This document shows positions 10,609-24,902 of a DNA stretch of 64,000 nt, in pieces. Made by a program: the position numbers and the translations under genes. The stretch comes from Pseudomonas viciae (GTDB taxonomy: Bacteria; Pseudomonadota; Gammaproteobacteria; Pseudomonadales; Pseudomonadaceae), in NCBI RefSeq assembly GCF_004786035.1, contig NZ_CP035088.1:1276001-1340000 (forward strand), read 5' to 3'. Below the pieces are notes generated by a model. The model did no database searches, was not told where the DNA came from, and saw only the letters and a list, made by a program, of their open reading frames with translations. Every line of letters starts with the position of its first letter. The first letter of the stretch is position 1.

Positions 10609-11414
10609 TGCTCAAACAACGAATCATCACTGCCCTGATCCTGTTGCCCATCGCCTTGGGCGGGTTTTTCCTGCTCGAGGGGGCAAGTTTTGCCCTGTTC
10701 ATCGGGCTGGTGGTGACCCTGGGGGCGTGGGAGTGGGCGCGGTTGGCAGGCTTTCCTGAGCAGTCGGCGCGCGTGGCCTACGCCGCGGCCGTGGCGGCCA
10801 TGCTGTTCGTCATGTACCTGGTGCCGGGCATCGCGCCCTGGGTGCTGGGTGCTGCGGTGTTGTGGTGGGCAACGGCGACCTTCCTGGTCTTGACCTATCC
10901 GCGGACCTCTCATCATTGGGCCAATGCGGCGACCAAGCTGATGATCGGTCTTTTGATCCTGCTGCCGGCCTGGCAAGGGCTGATCTGGATCAAGCAGGGC
11001 GCGCTGGGTAACTGGCAGATCATGGCAGTGATGGTGCTGGTCTGGGGGGCCGACGTCGGGGCGTATTTCTCCGGCAAGGCCTTCGGCAAGCGCAAGCTGG
11101 CACCGAAGGTCAGTCCCGGCAAGAGCTGGGAAGGCGTCTACGGCGGCCTGGCCCTGAGTTTGGTGATCACGGCAGTGGTCGGCGTCATGCGGGAGTGGAC
11201 TGCCGGGCAACTGCTGGTTGGCCTGTTTGGCGCGGCCCTCATTGTATTCGTGTCGGTGGTGGGCGATCTGACCGAGAGCATGTTCAAGCGTCAGTCCGGG
11301 ATCAAGGACAGCAGTAATCTGTTGCCGGGTCATGGCGGTGTGCTCGATCGCATTGACAGTCTGACCGCCGCGATCCCGATCTTCGCCGTGCTGTTGTGGA
11401 TGGCGGCATCGTGA
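10608..11414 (+). CDS. cdsA: Phosphatidate cytidylyltransferase
   Basis: A 268-residue inner membrane enzyme that makes CDP-diacylglycerol from CTP and phosphatidate, the branch point of phospholipid synthesis. It is strongly hydrophobic, with about eight membrane segments. The family signature lies near the C-terminus ([20 protein letters not shown], then [11 protein letters not shown]). It overlaps dxr by four bases. Confidence 0.95.
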   Translation: MLKQRIITALILLPIALGGFFLLEGASFALFIGLVVTLGAWEWARLAGFPEQSARVAYAAAVAAMLFVMYLVPGIAPWVLGAAVLWWATATFLVLTYPRTSHHWANAATKLMIGLLILLPAWQGLIWIKQGALGNWQIMAVMVLVWGADVGAYFSGKAFGKRKLAPKVSPGKSWEGVYGGLALSLVITAVVGVMREWTAGQLLVGLFGAALIVFVSVVGDLTESMFKRQSGIKDSSNLLPGHGGVLDRIDSLTAAIPIFAVLLWMAAS

Positions 11415-12601
11415 GTCGTCCTCAACAGATCACCGTCCTGGGGGCGACCGGTTCGATCGGCCTCAGTACGCTTGATGTCATCGGCCGGCATCCGGAGCGC
11501 TACCAGGTGTTCGCCCTTAGCGGCTTCACGCGCTTGAGTGAGCTGCTGGCGCTGTGCATACGCCACACGCCGCGCTTTGCCGTGGTGCCTGAGGCAGGTG
11601 TGGCGCGGGCGCTACAGGATGATCTGCGCGCGGCTGGCCTGCCTACACGCGTGCTGGTGGGGGAGGAGGGCCTGTGTCAGGTGGCCTCCGCTCCTGAAGT
11701 TGACGCAGTGATGGCGGCGATTGTCGGTGCGGCGGGCTTGCGTCCGACGCTGGCGGCGGTGGAGGCTGGCAAGAAGATCCTGTTGGCCAATAAAGAAGCG
11801 CTGGTGATGTCTGGCGCGCTGTTCATGCAGGCTGTGCGCAAAAGCGGCTCGGTACTGCTGCCCATCGACAGCGAGCACAATGCGATTTTTCAATGCATGC
11901 CGCAGGATTTTTCCCGTGGCTTGGGCGCGGTGGGTGTCCGGCGGATTTTGCTGACAGCCTCCGGTGGTCCGTTCCGGCAGACGCCGCTGGAAGAATTGGT
12001 GCATGTTTCACCTGAGCAGGCCTGTGCTCATCCGAACTGGTCCATGGGGCGCAAGATTTCCGTGGATTCGGCCAGCATGATGAACAAGGGGCTGGAGCTG
12101 ATCGAGGCCTGCTGGCTGTTCGACGCCAAACCGTCCCAGGTCGAGGTGGTGATTCACCCGCAGAGCGTGATTCACTCCCTGGTGGACTATATCGACGGTT
12201 CGGTGCTGGCCCAGTTGGGCAATCCGGACATGCGCACGCCGATCGCCAATGCCCTGGCCTGGCCTGCGCGGATCGATTCAGGTGTGGCGCCGCTGGACCT
12301 GTTCGCCATCGCTCGCCTGGATTTCCAGGCGCCCGATGAGCAGCGCTTCCCTTGCCTGCGTCTGGCACGACAGGCGGCCGAGGCGGGCAACAGCGCGCCG
12401 GCCATGCTTAACGCCGCCAATGAAGTGGCGGTGGCAGCGTTTCTCGAGGGACGTGTCCGTTACCCCGAGATCGCGAGTATCATCGAGGAAGTCTTGAACC
12501 TCGAGGCCGTGGTTTCGGTCGATGACCTCGACGCGGTATTCACGGCGGACGCCAGGGCTCGCGAGTTGGCGGGTCAATGGCTGAGGCGCCACGGGCGTTG
12601 A
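11411..12601 (+). CDS. dxr: 1-deoxy-D-xylulose 5-phosphate reductoisomerase
   Basis: A 396-residue NADPH-dependent enzyme, the first committed step of the MEP isoprenoid pathway. The N-terminal [14 protein letters not shown] motif binds NADPH, and [11 protein letters not shown] carries the metal ligands. The GTG at 11411 overlaps the cdsA stop (GTGA) and gives the family length; an in-frame start 15 bases upstream is possible but unneeded. Confidence 0.95.
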   Translation: MSRPQQITVLGATGSIGLSTLDVIGRHPERYQVFALSGFTRLSELLALCIRHTPRFAVVPEAGVARALQDDLRAAGLPTRVLVGEEGLCQVASAPEVDAVMAAIVGAAGLRPTLAAVEAGKKILLANKEALVMSGALFMQAVRKSGSVLLPIDSEHNAIFQCMPQDFSRGLGAVGVRRILLTASGGPFRQTPLEELVHVSPEQACAHPNWSMGRKISVDSASMMNKGLELIEACWLFDAKPSQVEVVIHPQSVIHSLVDYIDGSVLAQLGNPDMRTPIANALAWPARIDSGVAPLDLFAIARLDFQAPDEQRFPCLRLARQAAEAGNSAPAMLNAANEVAVAAFLEGRVRYPEIASIIEEVLNLEAVVSVDDLDAVFTADARARELAGQWLRRHGR

Positions 12602-12653
12602 AGCTGCGAGACGTTAGTCAGGGCTACCCTGGACAGGATTGCGGAGAAAACAG

Positions 12654-14006
12654 ATGAGCGCGCTCTATATGATTGTCGGCACCCTGGTTGCATTGGGGGT
12701 GCTGGTCACATTTCACGAATTCGGTCATTTCTGGGTCGCGCGGCGCTGTGGCGTCAAGGTTCTGCGTTTTTCCGTGGGCTTTGGCATGCCGTTGCTGCGC
12801 TGGCACGACAAGAAAGGCACCGAGTTCGTCGTGGCGGCCATCCCGCTGGGCGGCTACGTGAAGATGCTCGACGAGCGCGAAGGTGAAGTACCGGCCGATC
12901 AGCTCGATCAATCGTTCAATCGCAAGACCGTTCGTCAGCGTATCGCCATCGTCGCGGCGGGGCCGATCGCCAATTTCCTGCTGGCCATGGTGTTTTTCTG
13001 GGCGCTGGCCATGCTGGGCAGCGAACAGGTGCGTCCGGTCATCGGCGCGGTCGAAGCCGGCAGCGTTGCCGCTCGGGCCGGGTTGGGTGCGGGAGAGGAA
13101 ATCGTCGCGATCGATGGCGAGCCGACTTCGGGCTGGGCGGCGGTCAATCTGCAGCTGGTACGTCGCCTGGGCGAGAGCGGCTCATTGCAATTGATGGTGC
13201 GTGAGCAGGGCTCGACAACGGATTCGCCCCGGGAGTTGATGCTCGATAACTGGCTCAAGGGTGCTGACGAGCCGGACCCGATTCGCTCCCTGGGCATCCG
13301 TCCATGGCGCCCGGCATTGCCGCCCATACTCGCTGAACTTGACCCGAAAGGCCCGGCCCAGGCCGCAGGTCTGAAGACGGGTGACCGGTTGCTGGCACTC
13401 GATGGCCAGCCGGTCAGCGACTGGCAGCAGGTGGTCGATTCGGTCCGCGTACGTCCTGACGCCAAGATTGTCCTGCGCGTTGAGCGCGATGGTGCGCCGA
13501 TCGACGTCCCGGTAGCCCTGGCGGCCCGTGGCGAGAGAAAGGCACCGACCGGTTATCTGGGGGCAGGCGTCAAGGCTGTCGACTGGCCTCCGGAGATGAT
13601 TCGAGAGGTCAGTTTCGGCCCGGTGGCAGCGATTGGCGAGGGTGCGCGACGTACTTGGACCATGAGTGTCCTGACCCTCGACTCGCTCAAGAAAATGTTG
13701 TTCGGCGAGCTCTCGGTAAAAAACTTGAGTGGACCGATAACCATTGCTAAAGTGGCGGGCGCTTCTGCCCAGTCGGGCGTTGCTGATTTCCTGAATTTCC
13801 TTGCTTATCTGAGCATTAGCCTGGGGGTTCTGAATTTGCTGCCCATTCCGGTACTGGATGGGGGGCATTTGTTGTTTTATCTGATCGAGTGGGCGCGTGG
13901 TCGTCCCTTGTCGGATCGGGTGCAAGGTTGGGGGATACAGATCGGTATCAGCTTGGTGGTCGGGGTCATGTTGCTTGCCCTGGTCAACGATTTGGGTCGT
14001 CTGTAA
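12654..14006 (+). CDS. rseP: Site-2 metalloprotease RseP/MucP
   Basis: A 450-residue inner membrane protease that cuts the anti-sigma factor (RseA, MucA in Pseudomonas) after the first cleavage, releasing the envelope stress sigma factor. It has HEFGH at residues 21-25 (zinc ligands), two PDZ domains in the middle and the second motif LLPIPVLDGGHLLFYLIEW near the C-terminus. ATG 12654 follows GGAGAAAA; a start 15 bases upstream is rejected. It lies directly before bamA, the usual order. Confidence 0.95.
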   Translation: MSALYMIVGTLVALGVLVTFHEFGHFWVARRCGVKVLRFSVGFGMPLLRWHDKKGTEFVVAAIPLGGYVKMLDEREGEVPADQLDQSFNRKTVRQRIAIVAAGPIANFLLAMVFFWALAMLGSEQVRPVIGAVEAGSVAARAGLGAGEEIVAIDGEPTSGWAAVNLQLVRRLGESGSLQLMVREQGSTTDSPRELMLDNWLKGADEPDPIRSLGIRPWRPALPPILAELDPKGPAQAAGLKTGDRLLALDGQPVSDWQQVVDSVRVRPDAKIVLRVERDGAPIDVPVALAARGERKAPTGYLGAGVKAVDWPPEMIREVSFGPVAAIGEGARRTWTMSVLTLDSLKKMLFGELSVKNLSGPITIAKVAGASAQSGVADFLNFLAYLSISLGVLNLLPIPVLDGGHLLFYLIEWARGRPLSDRVQGWGIQIGISLVVGVMLLALVNDLGRL

Positions 14007-14080
14007 CGCTTCGCTGAATTGCGAATCTGCCGCATTTTGCGGCAGTTTGTTTATTGCCAGTTGGAATAAGAAAGGACTTC

Positions 14081-16456
14081 ATGAAACGTCTGCTGCTAAC
14101 TGCGGTTCTCACCGTATTGATGATCGCCGAAGTTCACGCCGAGTCCTTCACTATCTCTGATATTCGCGTCAATGGCCTCCAGCGGGTCTCCGCGGGTAGC
14201 GTCTTTGGTGCCTTGCCGTTGAACGTCGGCGAGCAGGCGGATGATCGGCGCCTGGTGGAATCCACTCGTGCGCTGTTCAAAACCGGTTTCTTTCAAGATA
14301 TCCAACTGGGCCGTGACGGCAATGTCCTGGTCATCACGGTAGTGGAGCGCCCGTCGGTCGCCAGTATCGAGATCGAAGGCAACAAGGCGATCTCCACTGA
14401 AGACCTGATGAAAGGCCTCAAGCAATCCGGCCTGGCCGAAGGCGAGATCTTCCAGCGCGCCACCCTCGAAGGTGTGCGTAACGAGCTGCAGCGCCAATAC
14501 GTCGCCCAGGGTCGCTACTCGGCCACCGTCGACACCGAAGTGGTGCCGCAGCCGCGCAACCGTGTCGGCCTCAAGGTCAACATCAACGAAGGCACCGTGG
14601 CGGCCATCCAGCACATCAACGTGGTGGGTAACACGGTTTTCCCTGATGAAGACCTGATCGACCTCTTCGAACTCAAGACCACCAACTGGCTGTCGTTCTT
14701 CAAGAACGATGACAAGTACGCCCGTGAAAAACTCTCCGGTGACCTGGAGCGCCTGCGTTCCTACTACCTGGACCGTGGCTACATCAACATGGACATCGCT
14801 TCGACCCAGGTGTCCATCACCCCGGACAAGAAGCACGTCTACATCACCGTCAACGTCAACGAAGGCGAGAAGTACACCGTTCGTGACGTCAAGCTCAGCG
14901 GTGACCTGAAAGTACCTGAAGACCAGGTCAAGTCGCTGTTGCTGGTGCAGAAGGGCCAGGTGTTCTCGCGCAAGCTGATGACCACCACGTCCGAACTGAT
15001 CACCCGTCGCCTGGGTAACGAGGGCTACACCTTCGCCAACGTCAACGGCGTGCCGCAGCCGCACGATGAAGACCATACCGTCGACATCACTTTCGCCGTC
15101 GACCCGGGCAAGCGTGCCTACGTCAACCGCATCAACTTCCGTGGCAACACCAAGTCCGAGGACGAAGTGCTGCGCCGTGAAATGCGCCAGATGGAAGGGG
15201 GCTGGGCGTCGACCTACCTGATCGACCAGTCCAAGACCCGTCTGGAGCGGCTGGGCTTCTTCAAGGAAGTCAACGTCGAGACCCCGGCCGTACCGGGCGT
15301 CGATGACCAGGTGGATGTGAACTACAGCGTCGAAGAGCAGGCCTCCGGCTCGATCACCGCCAGTGTCGGTTTCGCCCAGAGCGCCGGTCTGATCCTCGGT
15401 GGCTCCATTACCCAGAACAACTTCCTGGGTACCGGTAACAAGGTCAGCATCGGCTTGACCCGTAGCGAATACCAGACCCGCTACAACTTCGGTTACGTGG
15501 ACCCCTACTGGACCGCCGACGGTGTGAGCCTGGGCTATAACGCCTTCTATCGCACCACCGACTATGACGAGCTCGACTCCGACATCTCCAGCTATGCCGT
15601 GGACAGCCTGGGTGCAGGCGTCAACGTGGGTTATCCAATCAGCGAGACTTCGCGTCTGACCTTCGGTCTCACCGCCCAGCAGGACGAGATCAGCACCGGT
15701 CGTTATACCGTTGACGAGATTTTCGACTTCGTTGACAAGGAAGGCGACAAGTACCTGAACTTCAAGGCTTCGGCCGGTTGGTCCGAGTCGACTCTGAACA
15801 AGGGTGTGCTGGCAACTCGTGGCCACTCCCAGAGCCTGGTGCTCGAGACCACCACTCCTGGCAGCGACCTGTCGTTCTTCAAGCTCGACTACCGAGGCCA
15901 GCTGTTCCAGCCGCTGTCTGACAACTACACCATGCGCCTGCACACTGAACTGGGTTATGGCGACGGTTACGGTTCGACCGATGGCCTGCCGTTCTACGAG
16001 AACTACTATGCCGGTGGTTTCAACTCGGTTCGTGGCTTCAAGGACAGTACCCTGGGCCCACGCAGCACTCCGAGTTCGGGCAACAACCCGGGTACTATTC
16101 GTGATCCGGACCAGGATCCGCTTCCATTCGGTGGCAACGTGCTCATCCAGGGCGGCGCCGAAATCCTGTTCCCGATGCCGTTCGTCAAGGATCAGCGTTC
16201 CCTGCGTACCTCGGTATTCTGGGACGTGGGTAACGTCTTCGACTCCTCGTGCAGTGACACCACCAACGCCAACGGTACTAGCTCCAATACCAAGTGCAAC
16301 GACATCAGCCTGAGCAACATGGCCAGTTCCGTGGGCGTGGGTGTGACCTGGGTCACCGCGCTGGGGCCTTTGAGCTTTGCGTTGGCGATGCCGATCAAGA
16401 AACCGGATGACGCTGAAACTCAAGTGTTCCAATTCTCCCTCGGCCAGACGTTCTAA
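14081..16456 (+). CDS. bamA: Outer membrane protein assembly factor BamA
   Basis: A 791-residue outer membrane protein, the core of the BAM machine that inserts beta-barrels. A signal peptide ends at VHA. Five POTRA domains (roughly residues 20-420) precede a beta-barrel that ends in a terminal Phe (FSLGQTF). ATG 14081 after AAAGGA gives a proper signal peptide; an in-frame start 27 bases upstream would bury it. The downstream skp encodes the periplasmic chaperone that delivers client proteins. Confidence 0.96.
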   Translation: MKRLLLTAVLTVLMIAEVHAESFTISDIRVNGLQRVSAGSVFGALPLNVGEQADDRRLVESTRALFKTGFFQDIQLGRDGNVLVITVVERPSVASIEIEGNKAISTEDLMKGLKQSGLAEGEIFQRATLEGVRNELQRQYVAQGRYSATVDTEVVPQPRNRVGLKVNINEGTVAAIQHINVVGNTVFPDEDLIDLFELKTTNWLSFFKNDDKYAREKLSGDLERLRSYYLDRGYINMDIASTQVSITPDKKHVYITVNVNEGEKYTVRDVKLSGDLKVPEDQVKSLLLVQKGQVFSRKLMTTTSELITRRLGNEGYTFANVNGVPQPHDEDHTVDITFAVDPGKRAYVNRINFRGNTKSEDEVLRREMRQMEGGWASTYLIDQSKTRLERLGFFKEVNVETPAVPGVDDQVDVNYSVEEQASGSITASVGFAQSAGLILGGSITQNNFLGTGNKVSIGLTRSEYQTRYNFGYVDPYWTADGVSLGYNAFYRTTDYDELDSDISSYAVDSLGAGVNVGYPISETSRLTFGLTAQQDEISTGRYTVDEIFDFVDKEGDKYLNFKASAGWSESTLNKGVLATRGHSQSLVLETTTPGSDLSFFKLDYRGQLFQPLSDNYTMRLHTELGYGDGYGSTDGLPFYENYYAGGFNSVRGFKDSTLGPRSTPSSGNNPGTIRDPDQDPLPFGGNVLIQGGAEILFPMPFVKDQRSLRTSVFWDVGNVFDSSCSDTTNANGTSSNTKCNDISLSNMASSVGVGVTWVTALGPLSFALAMPIKKPDDAETQVFQFSLGQTF

Positions 16457-16501
16457 GCGTCTGACCCAAGATAACGACAATGGATTTTGTAGGAGTACAT
16501 C

Positions 16502-17005
16502 GTGCGTAAGTTGACTCAATTGGTTCTCCTGGCGACCGTACTGGTCGCAGGTCCGGCTTTTGCCGACATGAAGATCGCCGTGCTGAACTATCAGATGGCC
16601 TTGCTGGAATCCGATGCGGCGAAGAAATACGCCGTGGATGCCGAGAAAAAATTCGGTCCGCAACTGACCAAGCTCAAGGGCCTGGAAAGCAGCGCCAAGG
16701 GTATTCAGGATCGTCTGGTAGCCGGTGGCGACAAGATGGCCCAAGGCGAGCGCGAGCGTCTGGAGCTTGAGTTCAAGCAAAAGGCCCGTGATTTCCAGTT
16801 CCAATCCAAGGAGCTGAACGAAGCCAAAGCCGTTGCCGACCGTGAAATGCTCAAGCAGCTCAAGCCGAAACTCGACAGTGCTGTGGAAGAAGTCATCAAG
16901 AAAGGTGGTTTTGACCTGGTGTTCGAGCGTGGCGCAGTGATTGATGTCAAGCCTCAGTACGACATCACGCGTCAGGTTATCGAGCGCATGAATCAGCTGA
17001 AGTAA
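16502..17005 (+). CDS. skp: Periplasmic chaperone Skp (OmpH family)
   Basis: A 167-residue protein with a signal peptide ending in GPAFA, followed by a helical, Lys- and Glu-rich body that forms the jellyfish-like trimer holding unfolded outer membrane proteins. It starts with GTG after AGGAG. It sits between bamA and lpxD as in most gammaproteobacteria. Confidence 0.92.
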   Translation: MRKLTQLVLLATVLVAGPAFADMKIAVLNYQMALLESDAAKKYAVDAEKKFGPQLTKLKGLESSAKGIQDRLVAGGDKMAQGERERLELEFKQKARDFQFQSKELNEAKAVADREMLKQLKPKLDSAVEEVIKKGGFDLVFERGAVIDVKPQYDITRQVIERMNQLK

Positions 17006-17008
17006 TCC

Positions 17009-18064
17009 ATGACAGCGACTATCAAGCTCGGCCAGTTGGCCGAGTTCCTCGGCGCCACCCTGCGTGGCGACCCGCAGAGGCCAATTACTGGGCTAGCCAC
17101 TTTGCAAGAGGCTGGCCCAGCTCAGTTGAGCTTTCTGGCAAATCCTCAATACCGCAAGTACCTGGCCGACAGCCGGGCTGGTGCGCTGTTGCTCAAGGCT
17201 GCTGATGCCGAAGGATTTGCCGGCGATGCGCTGATCGTGCCCGATCCGTACCTGGCGTATGCGCGGATTTCCCATCTGTTTGATCCCAAGCCCAAATCGA
17301 CCCCTGGTATCCATGCCAGCGCGGTCATTGCGGCGGATGCCGTGGTTGACCCAACGGCCAGCATCGGTCCTTTTGTGGTCATCGAAAGCGCGGCCCGGAT
17401 CGGCGCCGGTGTCACGCTGGGCGCCCATTGCTTCATCGGCGCGCGCAGCGAGATCGGTGACGGTGGTTGGCTGGCTCCGCGGGTCACCCTGTACCACGAC
17501 GTGCGCATCGGCAAGCGGGTGGTGATTCAGTCTGGCGCGGTGCTGGGCGGTGAAGGGTTCGGTTTCGCCAACGAGAAAGGCATTTGGCAAAAGATCGCCC
17601 AGATCGGCGGCGTCACCGTTGGCGATGACGTGGAAATCGGCGTCAACACGGCGATCGACCGTGGTGCACTGGCCGATACGATCATTGGCAATGGCGTCAA
17701 GCTCGACAACCAGATCCAGATCGCCCACAACGTCCAGGTCGGTGACCACACCGCCATGGCCGCCTGCGTGGGTATTTCCGGCAGCACCAAAATCGGCAAG
17801 CACTGCATGCTTGCCGGTGGCGTTGGGTTGGTCGGCCATATCGATATCTGTGACAACGTATTCCTGACCGGGATGACCATGGTGACCCACTCGATTACCG
17901 AGCCGGGTGCCTATTCTTCCGGTACAGCGATGCAGCCGGCGGCCGAATGGCGCAAGAGTGCGGCCCGTATCCGTCAGCTCGATGACATCGCGCGACGTCT
18001 GCGACAGGTGGAAAAGCGTGTAGGGGACGTGACCCCTGACGGTATTGCTTCATCAGATGGCTGA
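17009..18064 (+). CDS. lpxD: UDP-3-O-(3-hydroxyacyl)glucosamine N-acyltransferase
   Basis: A 351-residue left-handed beta-helix acyltransferase, the third step of lipid A synthesis. Hexapeptide repeats fill residues 100-320 (for example [19 protein letters not shown]), and the catalytic His lies in [15 protein letters not shown]. An N-terminal uridine-binding domain and a C-terminal helix complete the fold. It starts four bases after the skp stop. Confidence 0.95.
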   Translation: MTATIKLGQLAEFLGATLRGDPQRPITGLATLQEAGPAQLSFLANPQYRKYLADSRAGALLLKAADAEGFAGDALIVPDPYLAYARISHLFDPKPKSTPGIHASAVIAADAVVDPTASIGPFVVIESAARIGAGVTLGAHCFIGARSEIGDGGWLAPRVTLYHDVRIGKRVVIQSGAVLGGEGFGFANEKGIWQKIAQIGGVTVGDDVEIGVNTAIDRGALADTIIGNGVKLDNQIQIAHNVQVGDHTAMAACVGISGSTKIGKHCMLAGGVGLVGHIDICDNVFLTGMTMVTHSITEPGAYSSGTAMQPAAEWRKSAARIRQLDDIARRLRQVEKRVGDVTPDGIASSDG

Positions 18065-18169
18065 TACCATTTCCATATCAAGTGTGCACAGCCGTTAGGG
18101 CTCCTTGATTTGCTAGCGGAGTGCGCGTCACTCGTGCGCTCCCAATCTTTACATAGGCTTCCTCCCGAA

Positions 18170-18610
18170 ATGATGGACATCAACGAGATTCGCGAATACC
18201 TGCCTCACCGTTACCCGTTCCTGCTGGTGGATCGGGTTGTGGAACTGGACGTTGAAGGCAAGCGAATTCGCGCCTACAAGAATGTCAGCATCAACGAGCC
18301 GTTCTTCAATGGTCACTTCCCCGCGCATCCAATCATGCCGGGCGTGTTGATCATCGAAGCAATGGCTCAGGCTGCCGGGATCCTTGGTTTCAAAATGCTC
18401 GACGTAAAGCCTGCCGACGGCACGCTGTATTACTTCGTCGGCTCCGACAAGCTGCGTTTCCGCCAGCCGGTCACCCCGGGCGATCAATTGATCCTCGAGG
18501 CCAAGTTCATCAGTTGCAAGCGCCAGATCTGGAAGTTCGAATGCCAGGCTTCGGTCGACGGCAAGCCGGTCTGCTCCGCTGAAATCATCTGTGCGGAACG
18601 CAAGCTATGA
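18170..18610 (+). CDS. fabZ: 3-hydroxyacyl-ACP dehydratase
   Basis: A 146-residue hot-dog-fold enzyme that dehydrates 3-hydroxyacyl-ACP in fatty acid synthesis and competes with LpxA for substrate. The active site His49 lies in [14 protein letters not shown] and Glu63 in IIEAMAQ. The start at 18170 ([16 protein letters not shown]) matches the Pseudomonas protein; the open frame extends upstream without support. It overlaps lpxA by four bases. Confidence 0.95.
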   Translation: MMDINEIREYLPHRYPFLLVDRVVELDVEGKRIRAYKNVSINEPFFNGHFPAHPIMPGVLIIEAMAQAAGILGFKMLDVKPADGTLYYFVGSDKLRFRQPVTPGDQLILEAKFISCKRQIWKFECQASVDGKPVCSAEIICAERKL

Positions 18611-19383
18611 GTTTGATTGACCCTCGCGCAATCATCGATCCGACGGCCGTCCTGGCCGCCGATGTCGAGGTCGGCCCGTGGTCGATCATCGGCGCAGGTG
18701 TGGAAATCGGCGAGGGTACGGTGATCGGCCCCCACGTAATTCTCAAGGGACCGACCCGGATTGGCCGTCACAATCGCATCTACCAGTTTTCTTCGGTAGG
18801 CGAGGACACGCCCGATCTCAAGTACAAAGGTGAAGAAACTCGCCTGGTCATTGGCGATCACAACGTGATCCGCGAAGGCGTGACGATTCACCGTGGTACC
18901 GTTCAAGATCGCTGCGAAACGACCCTGGGCGACCACAACCTGATCATGGCTTATGCCCATATCGGTCATGACAGCGTTATCGGCAACCATTGCATCCTGG
19001 TCAACAACACCGCGCTGGCCGGCCATGTGCACGTGGATGACTGGGCGATCCTGTCGGGCTTCACCCTGGTGCATCAGTATTGCCATATCGGCGCCCATAG
19101 CTTCTCGGGCATGGGCACCGCCATTGGCAAGGATGTCCCGGCCTATGTCACCGTGTTCGGCAACCCGGCTGAAGCCCGCAGCATGAACTTCGAAGGCATG
19201 CGCCGTCGTGGCTTCAGCGAAGAGGCCATTACTGCGTTGCGACGCGCCTACAAGGTTGTGTATCGCCAGGGCCTGACGGTCGAACAGGCGCTCGCCGAGT
19301 TGGCCGAGGCTTCGGCGCAGTTCCCGGAAGTCGCAATTTTCCGCGACTCCATCCAGTCTTCGACCCGCGGCATCACTCGTTAA
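18607..19383 (+). CDS. lpxA: UDP-N-acetylglucosamine O-acyltransferase
   Basis: A 258-residue left-handed beta-helix enzyme that starts lipid A synthesis by acylating UDP-GlcNAc. Hexapeptide repeats run from residue 1 to about 190; the catalytic His lies in [17 protein letters not shown]; a helical C-terminal domain follows. It overlaps fabZ by four bases and ends two bases before lpxB. Confidence 0.96.
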   Translation: MSLIDPRAIIDPTAVLAADVEVGPWSIIGAGVEIGEGTVIGPHVILKGPTRIGRHNRIYQFSSVGEDTPDLKYKGEETRLVIGDHNVIREGVTIHRGTVQDRCETTLGDHNLIMAYAHIGHDSVIGNHCILVNNTALAGHVHVDDWAILSGFTLVHQYCHIGAHSFSGMGTAIGKDVPAYVTVFGNPAEARSMNFEGMRRRGFSEEAITALRRAYKVVYRQGLTVEQALAELAEASAQFPEVAIFRDSIQSSTRGITR

Positions 19384-19385
19384 TC

Positions 19386-20516
19386 ATGGCTAACTTGCGT
19401 ATCGCACTGGTAGCGGGAGAGGCTTCCGGTGACATTCTGGGTGCCGGTCTGATGCGGGCGCTCAAGGCGCAGCATCCTGCCGTCGAGTTCATCGGTGTCG
19501 GCGGGCCGTTGATGCAAGCCGAGGGGCTGACGTCCTATTTTCCGATGGAGCGTCTGTCGGTGATGGGGTTGGTGGAAGTGCTCGGTCGCCTGCGCGAGTT
19601 GCTGGCCCGGCGCAAGAAGCTGATCCGGACCCTGATCGATGAAAAACCGGATGTGTTCATCGGTATCGATGCACCGGATTTCACCCTCAATATCGAACTC
19701 AAATTGCGCCAGGCCGGTATCAAGACCGTGCATTACGTCAGCCCGTCGGTCTGGGCCTGGCGGCAGAAGCGGGTGCTGAAGATTCGCGAAGGCTGCGACC
19801 TGATGCTGACGCTGCTGCCGTTCGAAGCCCGGTTCTACGAAGAGAAGGGCGTGCCGGTGCGGTTTGTCGGGCATACCCTGGCCGATACGATTCCCCTGGA
19901 GGCTGATCGCGAAGCAGCGCGCCAGGCGTTGGGCCTGCCCGAAGGGCCACTGGTGGCCTTGATGCCTGGCAGCCGTGGTGGCGAAGTGAGTCGCCTGGGT
20001 GGCTTGTTTTTCGACGCCGCGCAGCGCCTGCGGTCGATTCGTCCCGGCGTGCGTTTTGTTCTGCCATGTGCCAGTGCGCAGCGTCGGGCCCAGCTTGAAG
20101 AGCTTTTGATCGGTCGCGATTTGCCGATTACGCTGCTTGACGGTCGCTCCCATGAAGCCCTGGCCGCGTGTGACGCCGTGTTGATCGCGTCCGGCACGGC
20201 TACCCTTGAGGCATTGTTGTTCAAGCGCCCGATGGTGGTCGCCTATCGCCTGGCGCCGCTGACGTTCTGGATTCTCAAGCGTATGGTCAAGAGCCCTTAC
20301 ATCTCCTTGCCGAACCTGTTGGCCCAGCGCTTGCTGGTGCCTGAGTTGTTGCAGGACGAGGCCACCGCCGATGCATTGGCCAATACGCTTGCGCCGTTGA
20401 TTGACGGCGGCCAGGAACAGACCCGGGGCTTTGACGAAATCCACCGCACCTTGCGCCGCGATGCCTCCAACCAGGCTGCGGACGCAGTGCTGACTCTGAT
20501 CGGCGCAAAACAATGA
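19386..20516 (+). CDS. lpxB: Lipid A disaccharide synthase
   Basis: A 376-residue family GT19 glycosyltransferase that joins UDP-diacylglucosamine and lipid X at the inner membrane surface. The N-terminal [17 protein letters not shown] and the central [15 protein letters not shown] motif are characteristic. It overlaps rnhB by four bases. Confidence 0.96.
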   Translation: MANLRIALVAGEASGDILGAGLMRALKAQHPAVEFIGVGGPLMQAEGLTSYFPMERLSVMGLVEVLGRLRELLARRKKLIRTLIDEKPDVFIGIDAPDFTLNIELKLRQAGIKTVHYVSPSVWAWRQKRVLKIREGCDLMLTLLPFEARFYEEKGVPVRFVGHTLADTIPLEADREAARQALGLPEGPLVALMPGSRGGEVSRLGGLFFDAAQRLRSIRPGVRFVLPCASAQRRAQLEELLIGRDLPITLLDGRSHEALAACDAVLIASGTATLEALLFKRPMVVAYRLAPLTFWILKRMVKSPYISLPNLLAQRLLVPELLQDEATADALANTLAPLIDGGQEQTRGFDEIHRTLRRDASNQAADAVLTLIGAKQ

Positions 20517-21154
20517 GTAACGTGAAGCTACAGATGGGCCTGGACTTCAATCTGGTCGCCGAAGTCGAAGAACTGGTGGCCGGTGTCGATGAGGTGGGTC
20601 GCGGCCCGTTGTGCGGCGCGGTGGTGACCGCGGCGGTGATTCTCGATCCGAAGCGGCCGATCCTGGGGCTCAACGATTCCAAGAAGCTCACCGAGGCCCG
20701 GCGCGAAAAGCTCTACGACGAAATCTGCGAGAAGGCCCTGAGTTGGTGCATTGCCCGGGCCGAAGTCGAAGAAATCGACGAACTGAATATTCTGCACGCC
20801 ACCATGCTCGCCATGCAGCGTGCCGTGGAGGGGCTGCACATCACGCCGAAACTGGCGATGATCGATGGCAATCGCTGTCCGAAACTGTCGATGCGCGCCG
20901 AAGCGGTCATCCAGGGCGACGGCAAGGTGCCGGCCATCGCGGCGGCCTCGATCCTGGCGAAGGTCAGTCGTGACCGGGAAATGGCCGCCTTCGAATTGAT
21001 TTACCCAGGCTATGGCATCGGCGGTCACAAAGGCTACCCGACCCCCGTTCATCTGGAAGCCCTGGCGCGCCTTGGGCCAACACCGATCCACCGGCGCTCG
21101 TTCGCACCGGTGCGGTTGGCTTATGAGGCGCGTGAGGGGTTGATCGAGAGCTAG
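20513..21154 (+). CDS. rnhB: Ribonuclease HII
   Basis: A 213-residue nuclease that cuts RNA in RNA-DNA hybrids and starts removal of single ribonucleotides. The DEVGRG motif is at residues 26-31; further acidic ligands are in MIDGN and in the DRE segment of AKVSRDREM. It is the last gene of the lpx run before a terminator-like hairpin and dnaE. Confidence 0.95.
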   Translation: MSNVKLQMGLDFNLVAEVEELVAGVDEVGRGPLCGAVVTAAVILDPKRPILGLNDSKKLTEARREKLYDEICEKALSWCIARAEVEEIDELNILHATMLAMQRAVEGLHITPKLAMIDGNRCPKLSMRAEAVIQGDGKVPAIAAASILAKVSRDREMAAFELIYPGYGIGGHKGYPTPVHLEALARLGPTPIHRRSFAPVRLAYEAREGLIES

Positions 21155-21177
21155 CTCTCATGGCTGATGTTTTACCC

Positions 21178-21209
21178 AAGGCCCGGTACAATCCGGGCCT
21201 TGTTGTTTT
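21178..21209 (+). terminator. Intrinsic terminator between rnhB and dnaE
   Basis: AAGGCCCGG (21178-21186) pairs perfectly with CCGGGCCTT (21193-21201) around the loop TACAAT, followed by a T-rich tract. Confidence 0.75.
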
Positions 21210-21231
21210 CATGACTTAACGCAGGATCACT

Positions 21232-24753
<3,522 letters not shown>

Positions 24754-24902
24754 CGGCCAGGGGCCACTCTTGAAACCGGAACGCCCCTGATCTCGACCCG
24801 AATTTTTAATCTCGACCTGAACGCGCCTCTCCCTTAAGGTAGGCGCGAATAGACAACCGGCCGGCCCAAGCTCTCTTGGACGTCGACCCAAGACGGACGC
24901 CT

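Noticed and set aside
14096..16804. Open frame of 902 codons on the minus strand across bamA
   Set aside because: It is antisense to a certain bamA and skp, has no recognisable product, and results from strong third-position GC bias.
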